NCBI GenBank assembly: GCA_023436525.1
Contig: JAEZIW010000144.1
Coordinates: 1-11,466, forward strand
Direction of reading: 5' to 3'
Source of the DNA: Bacillota bacterium
GTDB taxonomy: Bacteria; Bacillota; Clostridia; Christensenellales; SZUA-584
DNA: 11,466 nucleotides
Each line of letters begins with the position of its first letter. The first letter of the stretch is position 1. The notes beneath the pieces were generated by a model, which was not told the origin of the DNA, ran no database searches, and saw only the letters and a list, made by a program, of their open reading frames with translations. Both the position numbers and the translations under genes were made by a program. Of the stretch, positions 1-6,562 are shown piece by piece.

Positions 1-141
1 TGCGGCGAGCACGGCGGCGAGCCCAGCTCGGTCAAGTTCTGCCACGATATCGGTCTGCAGTACGTTTCGTGCTCACCGTTCCGTGTGCCGATTGCACGGC
101 TTGCGGCGGCGCATGCGGCGATACTCGAGAAACAGGCATAA
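1..141 (+). CDS. ppdK: Pyruvate, phosphate dikinase, C-terminal end (partial)
   Basis: The first 46 codons read in frame 1 to a TAA stop and match the extreme C-terminus of PPDK, a cytoplasmic enzyme that interconverts pyruvate, ATP and phosphate with PEP, AMP and pyrophosphate. The segment opens with CGEHGGEPSS and continues through a block ending SPFRVPIARLAAAHA, both typical of the PEP/pyruvate-binding barrel of this family. From knowledge of the Clostridium symbiosum enzyme, the Cys of the CGEHGG motif is the catalytic acid/base residue, and here it is the very first codon of the window. The rest of the gene lies upstream. A strong terminator begins 22 bases after the stop, so the gene is probably transcriptionally separate from what follows. 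In Clostridia ppdK often sits just upstream of dgt-dnaG-rpoD, which agrees with this layout. Confidence 0.93.
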   Translation, partial: CGEHGGEPSSVKFCHDIGLQYVSCSPFRVPIARLAAAHAAILEKQA

Positions 142-163
142 CAAAAAAACTAAACACTTATAG

Positions 164-189
164 AGGCGGAGCGCAGGCTCCGCCTTTTT
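164..189 (+). terminator. Rho-independent terminator after ppdK
   Basis: A perfect 9-bp stem (AGGCGGAGC at 164-172, GCTCCGCCT at 177-185) closes a GCAG tetraloop and runs directly into TTTTT (185-189). It lies just after the ppdK stop. Its 3' arm plus tail (177-191) is repeated exactly at 839-853, in the terminator of the next gene. Confidence 0.9.
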
Positions 190-211
190 CATTATATAAT
201 TATATTAAAAA

Positions 212-240
212 TTGACAGTTAGATAATAATATACTACATT
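212..240 (+). promoter_or_regulatory. Candidate sigma-A promoter of the small lipoprotein gene
   Basis: A perfect TTGACA -35 box (212-217) is followed after 17 bases by TACATT (235-240, 4 of 6 matches to TATAAT). A very AT-rich run just upstream (191-211) could serve as an UP element. Transcription would start near 247, giving a leader of about 100 bases before the ATG at 346. A second possible -10, TATACT at 230-235, is better in sequence but too close to the -35. Position between a terminator and an isolated gene supports the call. The weak -10 limits confidence. Confidence 0.5.
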
Positions 241-248
241 ATCTTTAT

Positions 249-268
249 AAGCAACGATAAAGTTGCTT
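249..268 (+). other. Inverted repeat at the start of the lipoprotein-gene leader
   Basis: A perfect 7-base inverted repeat, AAGCAAC (249-255) and GTTGCTT (262-268), encloses the hexanucleotide GATAAA. It begins at or just after the predicted transcription start, so it would form a hairpin at the extreme 5' end of the mRNA. It could stabilise the transcript, or act at the DNA level as an operator. It is not followed by a T-run, so it is not a terminator. The role is inferred only from position. Confidence 0.45.
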
Positions 269-345
269 GGGATATTGATGAGAGAAACTTAAACAAGTAG
301 TTTTCAGTATACAACAATATTATCAAATAAAACGGAGGTGAACAA

Positions 346-789
346 ATGAGACTAAAGAGGTCTACAAGGCTATTGACCACAATATTACTGCTTATTGTTT
401 TGCTTTTTACTGCCTGCGTCGGACAGACAAGTGACAAACCGGTTGTGAATGCTGAACAGTCTAAGAAAGCTGCGGACGTTTCAGTGAACGAATTTTCTGA
501 GCAGCCGGAAATAAGTGTTGACGATCTGAATCTGGTTAATGAATATGTGCGAAATAATGGTGCGGACGAGATAATGTCGGCATCTGCCGAAGGTTTGCAA
601 AGTATGATATATGAAAACAAGCAAACAAAAGAACAAAAAAACGCTTGGCAGCTCGTAGTGGATTTTGTGCGTAACGAAACCTCCGATAATCCGAAAGAGC
701 TGGATTATATGATAGGATTCGATGGCAGTTCATTCTCGGTTTCGGAGGATAACTGGGAGTTTATCGGTTATGAACCCGAACCCTCTTAA
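346..789 (+). CDS. Small predicted lipoprotein of unknown function
   Basis: This encodes 147 residues. The N-terminus has the basic residues R2, K4, R5 and R8, then a hydrophobic stretch (about 9-22) ending in F-T-A-C with the candidate lipidated cysteine at C24. Phe at the -3 position is unusual; Leu is commoner. The mature part is hydrophilic and acidic, with no motif I recognise. It should be anchored to the outer face of the membrane. The start is well supported: GGAGGTG (334-340) lies 5 bases before the ATG. The gene is monocistronic, with its own promoter and terminator, and is AT-richer than ppdK and dgt on either side, with many AAA, ATA and TTT codons, which hints at a separate origin. 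No signal other than the lipobox indicates function, so I give none. That the gene is real rests on the ribosome site, signal peptide and terminator together. Confidence 0.8.
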   Translation: MRLKRSTRLLTTILLLIVLLFTACVGQTSDKPVVNAEQSKKAADVSVNEFSEQPEISVDDLNLVNEYVRNNGADEIMSASAEGLQSMIYENKQTKEQKNAWQLVVDFVRNETSDNPKELDYMIGFDGSSFSVSEDNWEFIGYEPEPS

Positions 790-825
790 TTAAGTTTTAA
801 GAATGTAAAATAGCCGAATTAACAC

Positions 826-851
826 AGGCGGGGCAGATGCTCCGCCTTTTT
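826..851 (+). terminator. Rho-independent terminator after the small lipoprotein gene
   Basis: A 9-bp stem (826-834 with 839-847, one G-T pair at 832/841) closes an AGAT loop and runs into TTTTT (847-851). It lies 36 bases past the stop codon. It closely resembles the terminator at 164-189: both begin AGGCGG and share the identical 15-mer from the 3' arm through the T-run. Confidence 0.88.
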
Positions 852-933
852 CACTCTGTGAATGCTTTGTGAATATATCGAAAATTTGTACGCCTCGTGC
901 AGGACTTTTTCATTTCGTGTTTAAATACTATGT

Positions 934-1941
934 ATGGATATGAACGAAGCGAATTTCCGCGAAATCAGTGAGAATAACGAGATTGCGCATTTGTCACCGT
1001 ACGCGGCCAAGGCGGCGCAGTCCAAAGGACGCGAGCGCCCGATTACGCCGTGCCCGCTGCGCACCGATTTTCAGCGCGATCGCGACCGCATTATCCACTG
1101 CAAATCGTTCCGGCGCTTGAAACACAAAACGCAGGTGTTCCTCTCGCCCGAGGGAGACCATTACCGCACGCGCCTCACGCACACGCTGGAGGTGTCGCAG
1201 ATCGCGCGGACGATTGCGCGCTGCCTGAAGCTCAACGAGGATTTAACCGAAGCCATTGCGCTCGGGCACGACCTGGGGCACACACCGTTCGGGCACGCGG
1301 GCGAACGCGTACTGCAGAAGCTGACCGGCCATTTTGCGCACAGTGAACAGAGCCTGCGCGTGGTGGAGCTGCTGGAAAACGGCACGGGGCTTAATTTGAC
1401 ATATGAAGTGCGCGATGGTATACTCAACCACCGCAAATCCGGCAAGCCGCAGACGCTTGAAGGCATGGTCGTCAATTTTTCAGACAGAATCGCCTACATC
1501 AATCACGATATTGACGACGCGCTCAGAGCGGGCATTATCAGCGGCATCCCCAAAGAATGTGCCGACGGGCTCGGGCAGACGCATGGCGAGCGCATCAACA
1601 CAATGATAACGGATGTGGTGCGCAGCAGCGTGAACAAGCCGCAGGTCGCCATGTCGGAAACGACGGCGGCTCTCACCGAAACGCTGCGGCAGTTCATGTT
1701 CGAAAAGGTGTATTTGGGGTCTGCAGCCAAAACAGAAGAAATTAAGGCTGAGCATATGCTCGAAATGCTGTTCGATCTGTTTACAAAGCAGCCGCATATG
1801 ATGGGGGACGACGCGCCGCGCCGCATTGAGACGTTTGGGCTCAAAGTCACTGTGACCGATTATATCGCAGGCATGACTGACCGCTACGCCGTGGCACTGT
1901 TCAGAGACATTTACATTCCGAAAGGCTGGTATAAGTATTAG
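934..1941 (+). CDS. dgt: Deoxyguanosinetriphosphate triphosphohydrolase-like protein (HD domain)
   Basis: This encodes 335 residues of the dGTPase family, cytosolic HD-domain enzymes that hydrolyse dNTPs to deoxynucleosides and triphosphate and so trim the dNTP pool. Visible family blocks are FQRDRDRI (46-53), SFRRLKHKTQVF (58-69), the first metal His in RTRLTHTLEV (H83), the HD pair in GHDLGHTPFGH (H112, D113) and a later candidate metal Asp in NFSDRIAYINHD (D184). About 335 residues is usual for the short clostridial form. The start is uncertain. ATG 934 has no good ribosome site, an in-frame ATG at 940 is equally poor, and an in-frame TAA at 922 rules out a longer form. Family members have roughly 15-20 residues before LSPYAAK, which fits either start. 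The stop overlaps the dnaG start by one base (TAGTG). The preferred dNTP cannot be read from sequence. Confidence 0.93.
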   Translation: MDMNEANFREISENNEIAHLSPYAAKAAQSKGRERPITPCPLRTDFQRDRDRIIHCKSFRRLKHKTQVFLSPEGDHYRTRLTHTLEVSQIARTIARCLKLNEDLTEAIALGHDLGHTPFGHAGERVLQKLTGHFAHSEQSLRVVELLENGTGLNLTYEVRDGILNHRKSGKPQTLEGMVVNFSDRIAYINHDIDDALRAGIISGIPKECADGLGQTHGERINTMITDVVRSSVNKPQVAMSETTAALTETLRQFMFEKVYLGSAAKTEEIKAEHMLEMLFDLFTKQPHMMGDDAPRRIETFGLKVTVTDYIAGMTDRYAVALFRDIYIPKGWYKY

Positions 1942-3692
1942 TGGCAAGGTTCAGCGACAGCTGGCTTTCTGAGCTTTACAACAAAACAGATATTGTCGAC
2001 GTCGTTTCCGATTATACAGCTTTGACGGAGAAGGGCGGCAACTATTGGGGGCTGTGCCCTTTTCATCACGAAAAGACACCGTCTTTTTCGGTGAACCGTG
2101 AGAAACAGCTGTATTACTGTTTCGGCTGCAAGCAGGGCGGCAACGTTGCCAATTTTATCATGAAAACCGAGAACCTCACATTCGGAGAATCTGTGGAGCT
2201 GCTGGCGCGGCGCAGCAACCTGCCTATGCCACAGATGATTGACGATAAGCAGTACCGGGAGGTCAAGGAAAAAAAGAAGCTGATTGCCGAGATGCACAAA
2301 GCGGCTGCAAGGGTTTACCACGATACGCTGATGTCAGCCGAAGGAGCCGGGGCACTCGCGTACTTAAAGCGGCGCGGCATAGGCGAGGATGTCGTCAAAC
2401 GCTTCGGGCTCGGTTACGCGCCTGATAAATGGGACACGGTTGCATCGCTGCTGACTCAGAGCGGCTATTCGTCCTCAATCATCGGCGAGAGCGGCCTTAT
2501 CACGGAAAAGAACGGCAAGCTGTTTGACACGTTCCGCAACCGTGTGATGTACCCCATTATCAACGTGTTCGGCGAGGTCATCGCATTTGGCGGGCGGGTT
2601 CTCGATGATTCCACGCCCAAGTACCTGAACACGAGAGATACCGTGCTGTTTAACAAACGGCGCAACCTCTACGGCATCGATCTGCTGCGTCGGCAGAAAA
2701 GCATCAAAAGCGCCGTGATCGTTGAAGGGTATATGGATGTGGTGTCGATGTTTGCGGGCGGCGTCAAATCGGTGGTGGCGTCTCTCGGGACCGCGCTGAC
2801 AAGAGAGCAGGCTGTGCTGCTTAAGCGCTATACCAGCGATGTGTTTATCGCGTACGACGGAGACGAGGCCGGCGAGATCGCGACGCAAAAAGCCATGGGA
2901 ATACTCGAAGCCGAGGGCTTCAGTGTGCGCGTGATTCGCTTTAACGACGGGATGGACCCGGACGACTTTATCCGCAAATACGGGTTGAACGGATTCGCCA
3001 AAAAGGTCAAGGCGGCACCGTCTGCCCTGGGGTATCGTCTGGAAATGAAGAAGCGCGACTTTCTGCTTGATACCGAGGACGGGCGGGAGGGGTATGCGAT
3101 TGAAGCCGCAAAAATCATCGCGGGGATTGATAGCCCGATAAAGCGCGAGCGCTATGCCGAAGCGGTGGCAGAGCAAACCGGATACAGCGCGGCGTCGATT
3201 TTGGGCCAAATGCATAAGAGAACCGTAAGTGAGAATACTAATACCAATTATAGGTATAATAAGACTGAAAAAACCGCGGACAGCCCGCAAAGCGCTTTTT
3301 TGGCTTGTGCATTGGCAGAGGTCAGGTATTTTACGGATGTGGCGGATGAAATCAGTGTGGATGAGTTCTTTCATAAATCGCATAAAATTATTTTTTCTGC
3401 GTTATATGACAGCGTAAAAAGAGGAATTCAGCCAACATATGCCGAAGTATTATCGCAGATTGATGACGAAGTGGATCGAAACGAGGCGGCACGGCTGATG
3501 GGCGTGAACGCGGCTGCCGACGATCCGGTTGTATATCTTCGAGATTGTATTTTGCGAATACGCATTCAGGGGCTCGAGAATAAGCGGGGAGAGCTGATGG
3601 AAGCACTTCGCGGCGCATCGTCAGACGAACGCAGAAAGCTGCTCGCCGAGATCGGTGAGATAGATAAAGAATTGAACCTGAAAAAGGTTTGA
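1941..3692 (+). CDS. dnaG: DNA primase
   Basis: This encodes 583 residues of the bacterial replicative primase, which makes RNA primers at the fork and is recruited by the DnaB helicase. The N-terminal CHC2 zinc-binding domain has C39, H42, C60 and C63. The RNA-polymerase core contains GGRVLDDSTPKYLNT, and the TOPRIM fold shows EGYMD (262-266, with catalytic E262) and DGD (306-308). The last 150 residues or so, after a Thr/Asn-rich linker near 427-445, form the variable helicase-interaction domain. The length is close to the usual 600. The start is GTG at 1941, sharing a base with the dgt stop; no strong ribosome site precedes it, so translation is probably coupled to dgt. The gap to rpoD is only 20 bases. 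The linker region (around 3230-3420) is AT-richer than the rest and contains a perfect TATAAT at 3255. Confidence 0.98.
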   Translation: MARFSDSWLSELYNKTDIVDVVSDYTALTEKGGNYWGLCPFHHEKTPSFSVNREKQLYYCFGCKQGGNVANFIMKTENLTFGESVELLARRSNLPMPQMIDDKQYREVKEKKKLIAEMHKAAARVYHDTLMSAEGAGALAYLKRRGIGEDVVKRFGLGYAPDKWDTVASLLTQSGYSSSIIGESGLITEKNGKLFDTFRNRVMYPIINVFGEVIAFGGRVLDDSTPKYLNTRDTVLFNKRRNLYGIDLLRRQKSIKSAVIVEGYMDVVSMFAGGVKSVVASLGTALTREQAVLLKRYTSDVFIAYDGDEAGEIATQKAMGILEAEGFSVRVIRFNDGMDPDDFIRKYGLNGFAKKVKAAPSALGYRLEMKKRDFLLDTEDGREGYAIEAAKIIAGIDSPIKRERYAEAVAEQTGYSAASILGQMHKRTVSENTNTNYRYNKTEKTADSPQSAFLACALAEVRYFTDVADEISVDEFFHKSHKIIFSALYDSVKRGIQPTYAEVLSQIDDEVDRNEAARLMGVNAAADDPVVYLRDCILRIRIQGLENKRGELMEALRGASSDERRKLLAEIGEIDKELNLKKV

Positions 3693-3698
3693 GTGAAT

Positions 3699-3705
3699 AG
3701 GGTGA
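3699..3705 (+). promoter_or_regulatory. Ribosome binding site deciding the rpoD TTG start
   Basis: AGGGTGA, 7 bases before TTG 3713, is the only reasonable ribosome site near the 5' end of the rpoD frame. The first in-frame ATG is far inside the gene (about residue 117). The TTG is therefore the likely start. Confidence 0.65.
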
Positions 3706-3712
3706 TTGTATT

Positions 3713-4987
3713 TTGAATAAAAAACCGGCAGTGCAGCCGAAAACAAAGAATAAGCCATCCGTGAGCCAAGAGCAGGCAGAACAAACCCAGCCCAAGCAGG
3801 CGGTTTCAACGGACGCGAAGCAAAAAAGCAAGGAAAAGCCGATACAGCCCGAATCGGATGTAACGCTGTCTAAGGAGAACCTTGCCAGGCTTCAGGCGCT
3901 CAGCGTCGTGTCGCAGTCAGACAAAGAGGAAAAGCTAAAAGACATCATAGAATCGGGCAAGAAGAAGGGCGTTTTAACATACAAGGAAATCAACGATGCG
4001 CTCGACGGCGCGGAAATCGACGCCGAGAATCTTGATAAGCTTTTGGGCGCGCTCGAAGAGATGAAGATCGACGTTGTCGACGGAGAATTCGAGAAGGAAA
4101 TAAGCGAAGACGAAGAAGACGTTGATGCGGATATCGATCTGTCGATGCCGGAGGGCATCAGTATTGACGATCCGGTCAGAATGTACTTGAAGGAGATCGG
4201 CAAAGTCAATCTGCTGTCTGCGGACGAAGAGGTGCAGCTTGCCAAGCTGATGGCCGAGGGAGACGACGAAGCCAAGCGCAGGCTGGCCGAAGCGAACTTG
4301 AGGCTGGTTGTGAGCATTGCCAAACGGTATGTGGGCCGCGGTATGCTGTTTCTTGATTTAATTCAGGAAGGCAACTTAGGGCTTATTAAAGCCGTCGAAA
4401 AGTTTGACTATACCAAAGGCTATAAGTTTTCAACATACGCAACATGGTGGATTCGTCAGGCCATTACCCGCGCCATTGCCGATCAGGCACGTACGATCCG
4501 TATCCCCGTTCACATGGTGGAAACGATCAACAAGCTGATCCGCGTGTCGCGGCAGCTGCTTCAGCAATACGGGCGCGACCCGCTGCCCGAAGAGGTGGCG
4601 CGCGAGATGGACATCAGCGAAGACAAGGTGCGAGAGATTATCAAAATCGCGCAGGAGCCGGTGTCGCTGGAAACACCGATCGGCGAAGAGGAAGACAGCC
4701 ACCTCGGCGATTTTATTCCTGACGACGATGCACCCGCACCGGCCGAAGCGGCGGCATTCACTTTGCTGAAAGAACAGCTGATGGACGTGCTTGATACACT
4801 GACGCCGCGTGAAGAAAAGGTGCTGCGTTTGCGTTTTGGGCTGGACGACGGACGTGCGCGCACGCTCGAAGAAGTCGGCAAAGAGTTTATGGTGACCAGA
4901 GAACGCATCCGTCAAATTGAAGCGAAGGCGCTGCGTAAGCTGCGCCACCCGAGCCGCAGCAAAAAACTCAGAGACTTTCTGGATTAA
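3713..4987 (+). CDS. rpoD: Primary sigma factor (sigma-70/sigma-A), RNA polymerase subunit
   Basis: This encodes 424 residues of the housekeeping sigma factor, which directs RNA polymerase to TTGACA/TATAAT promoters. In order: a low-complexity Lys/Gln/Pro-rich leader (about 1-50), region 1.1 (about 60-125), an acidic stretch (about 125-145), region 1.2 beginning DDPVRMYLKEIG (152-163), region 2 with NLRLVVSIAKRY (195-206), DLIQEGNLGL (215-224) and the -10 recognition helix region TYATWWIRQAITRAI (241-255), region 3 beginning RIPVHM (263-268), and region 4 with the RFGLDDG block and the -35-binding helix-turn-helix (about 383-410, ending IRQIEAKALRKLR). The leader and acidic segment make it longer than the Bacillus protein of about 370 residues. 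It starts with TTG and sits 20 bases after dnaG, the classic macromolecular-synthesis arrangement. Several promoters in this window fit its expected specificity. Confidence 0.98.
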   Translation: MNKKPAVQPKTKNKPSVSQEQAEQTQPKQAVSTDAKQKSKEKPIQPESDVTLSKENLARLQALSVVSQSDKEEKLKDIIESGKKKGVLTYKEINDALDGAEIDAENLDKLLGALEEMKIDVVDGEFEKEISEDEEDVDADIDLSMPEGISIDDPVRMYLKEIGKVNLLSADEEVQLAKLMAEGDDEAKRRLAEANLRLVVSIAKRYVGRGMLFLDLIQEGNLGLIKAVEKFDYTKGYKFSTYATWWIRQAITRAIADQARTIRIPVHMVETINKLIRVSRQLLQQYGRDPLPEEVAREMDISEDKVREIIKIAQEPVSLETPIGEEEDSHLGDFIPDDDAPAPAEAAAFTLLKEQLMDVLDTLTPREEKVLRLRFGLDDGRARTLEEVGKEFMVTRERIRQIEAKALRKLRHPSRSKKLRDFLD

Positions 4988-5015
4988 TGATAATCCGCAT
5001 ATATATGAGAAAATC

Positions 5016-5041
5016 GAGGCAGCCGGGGGCTGCCTCTGTTA
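5016..5041 (+). terminator. Hairpin after rpoD, weak terminator or attenuator
   Basis: A perfect 9-bp stem, GAGGCAGCC (5016-5024) with GGCTGCCTC (5028-5036), closes a GGG loop 28 bases after the rpoD stop. The tail is only TGTTA, so the T-run is poor. It may let some transcription pass into trmK, for which no separate promoter is visible in the 32 bases between hairpin and gene. Confidence 0.55.
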
Positions 5042-5069
5042 TGCATAAAGGATTGTAAGGGGGAAGGGC

Positions 5070-5750
5070 ATGCTGTCTAACAGGCTCATAGCCATCGCCT
5101 CGATGGTGCCCGAATGCCAAGCTGTGGCCGATATCGGGTGCGATCACGGAAAGCTGGCTTTGTGGCTGTTGAAAAACGGACGGGCCCAATACGCCATATG
5201 CAGTGATATCAGCGCCCCGTCGCTGGAGAAAGCGCGCAGACTCGCGATGACGATGGGTTTGCAGCACGCCGTCTCACTGCGTGTGGGCAGCGGGTTTGAC
5301 GTGCTGAAAATGGGCGAAGCCGATACGGCTGTGATTGCCGGTATGGGCGGAGTACTGATGACGTCGCTGCTCGAACAAGGGAAGGACAGGCTGCCGGATA
5401 CGCTCGTTCTTGCCTGCCAGCGGGATGCGGACGTGCTGCGAGGCTGGCTTGTGCGCAACGGTTTTGTCATCAACGATGAAGAGATCGTGCTGGAGAACAG
5501 GCATTATTACCCCATTATCCGCGCGGTAAGAGGGTTCAGCGCTCCGCTGACAGACGCGGAACTCGAATTCGGCCCAGTGCTGCTTGCTAAAAAACCCGAG
5601 ATGCTCAAAAGCTTTGTGGCGCAGCGTATCAAGCAGACGAAAAGAATACGCAGCACGCTGACGACAACAGACGCGGCAAAAAAAGACGAGCTGTTGAGCG
5701 GCATCGAAGATCGTCTGCGGCTGTATGAAGAGGTGTTAAAATGCCTGTAA
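5070..5750 (+). CDS. trmK: tRNA (adenine-22-N1)-methyltransferase
   Basis: This encodes 226 residues of the TrmK (COG2384) family, Rossmann-fold enzymes that use S-adenosylmethionine to methylate N1 of adenine 22 in the tRNA D-arm region. The SAM-binding motif is DIGCDHGKLA (21-30), followed by SDISAPSLEKAR (45-56) at the second strand and AGMGG (90-94), a hallmark of this family. The C-terminal part (about 160-226) is lysine- and arginine-rich and helical, in agreement with the family's C-terminal coiled-coil domain. A purine-rich AAGGGGGAA site (about 5057-5065) precedes the ATG. The 3' end overlaps the next gene by 10 bases. Position after rpoD and before a Nif3-family gene matches the conserved Firmicute order (yqfN-yqfO in Bacillus), which strengthens the call. 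Confidence 0.92.
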   Translation: MLSNRLIAIASMVPECQAVADIGCDHGKLALWLLKNGRAQYAICSDISAPSLEKARRLAMTMGLQHAVSLRVGSGFDVLKMGEADTAVIAGMGGVLMTSLLEQGKDRLPDTLVLACQRDADVLRGWLVRNGFVINDEEIVLENRHYYPIIRAVRGFSAPLTDAELEFGPVLLAKKPEMLKSFVAQRIKQTKRIRSTLTTTDAAKKDELLSGIEDRLRLYEEVLKCL

Positions 5751-6529
5751 CCGTTGAAGAATTTGTGCGGATCGTCGAAAAAATTGCGCCACACGAACTG
5801 GCTTACCCGTGGGACAATTCGGGGCTGCTGCTGCGCTGCGGCCACACGGTGAGCCGGGTGCTCATCGCGCTGGACGCGACACCGGCTGTGGCCAAGGAAG
5901 CGCAGGACAAAAACTGCGACATGCTGCTCGTGCATCATCCGCTGATTTTTTCGCCGCTGAAATCGCTTAGCTGTGACAATGCCGCAGATGCTGTGCTGAT
6001 GACGCTGATACACGCAAACATTTCGCTATATGCGGCGCACACAAGTTTCGACCGTGCGCAAGGCGGTATCGGCGATGCGCTGGCGCAACGGCTGGGCCTT
6101 TGCGATATTCGAACCGTGCCGGATGCGGGGGAGCTGCTGATGCGCACAGGTCAGCTGGCTCAAACATACGATAAGCAGGCGCTGGTTACGCGCGTGAAAG
6201 AAGCGCTTGGCGTGCCAGCGGTCAAGGTATCTGCCGGTGATTTTGGCGGCGTATCACGCGTGGCTGTGGTGGGCGGCAGCGGCGGCGATTTTGTTGCGGC
6301 GGCTAAAAGCGCCGGGGCACAGGCGCTTGTGACGGGAGAAGCGAAGCATCACCATTTCATTGAAGCGGCGGCAGCGGGTCTGCTGCTGATTGAGGCGGGG
6401 CATTTTCATACGGAATGTGCGTTCGCCGACAGAATAGATATGAGTTTACAATCCCTTATAAATGAGGTACAATTAGATTTAGGCCTTATAAAGGCTGAAA
6501 ACGATACGGCACCATACGCGTTTGAATAA
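5741..6529 (+). CDS. Nif3-like dinuclear metal-centre protein (YqfO/YbgI family)
   Basis: This encodes 262 residues of the Nif3/DUF34 family, toroidal hexamers with a two-metal site per subunit. Some databases label the family GTP cyclohydrolase 1 type 2, but the cellular role is unsettled and I do not assert it. Visible family features are WDNSGLL (24-30), the metal-binding HH pair in LVHHPLIF (H65, H66), the Asp of HTSFDRAQGGIGDAL (D104) and the GHFHTE segment (H221 and E225 as ligands). It is the short form: Bacillus YqfO is about 370 residues because of a PII-like insert that is missing here. AAGAGGTG (5728-5735), inside trmK, lies 5 bases before the ATG, and the genes overlap by 10 bases, so translation is probably coupled. 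The last 30 codons or so are AT-rich and contain a promoter for the next gene. Confidence 0.93.
   Translation: MPVTVEEFVRIVEKIAPHELAYPWDNSGLLLRCGHTVSRVLIALDATPAVAKEAQDKNCDMLLVHHPLIFSPLKSLSCDNAADAVLMTLIHANISLYAAHTSFDRAQGGIGDALAQRLGLCDIRTVPDAGELLMRTGQLAQTYDKQALVTRVKEALGVPAVKVSAGDFGGVSRVAVVGGSGGDFVAAAKSAGAQALVTGEAKHHHFIEAAAAGLLLIEAGHFHTECAFADRIDMSLQSLINEVQLDLGLIKAENDTAPYAFE
6445..6473 (+). promoter_or_regulatory. Promoter inside the 3' end of the Nif3-family gene
   Basis: TTTACA (6445-6450, 5 of 6) and TACAAT (6468-6473, 5 of 6) are separated by exactly 17 bases in a locally AT-rich part of an otherwise GC-richer gene. Transcription would start near 6480, about 80 bases before the zinc-ribbon gene, which therefore need not depend on read-through from rpoD-trmK. 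Confidence 0.65.
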
Positions 6530-6547
6530 GATAGACGCGTTGAAGTT

Positions 6548-6554
6548 GGGAGGA
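6548..6554 (+). promoter_or_regulatory. Ribosome binding site deciding the zinc-ribbon gene TTG start
   Basis: GGGAGGA, 8 bases before TTG 6563, is a strong site. It selects this TTG, giving the N-terminus MDKLALLYEYQ, which is typical of where the family's coiled coil begins. Confidence 0.75.
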
Positions 6555-6562
6555 TCAATTAT

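Noticed and set aside
230..235. TATACT as the -10 box of the small lipoprotein gene
   Set aside because: It is only 12 bases from the TTGACA -35 box, too close for a sigma-A promoter. TACATT at 17 bases was preferred despite a poorer match.
234..620. A 128-codon minus-strand open frame over the small lipoprotein gene
   Set aside because: It opposes a gene with a strong ribosome site, signal peptide and terminator, and has no convincing start signals or family features of its own.
926..931. TACTAT as a -10 box for dgt
   Set aside because: It would place the start site after the ATG at 934, and no -35 lies at the right distance.
2475..3383. A 302-codon open frame on the minus strand inside dnaG
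   Set aside because: It lies wholly antisense to an unmistakable primase with intact zinc and TOPRIM motifs. Its Arg/His-rich translation looks like a GC-driven shadow and matches nothing recognisable.
4430..4948. Long minus-strand open frames within rpoD
   Set aside because: They are antisense to highly conserved sigma regions 2-4 and have no independent support.
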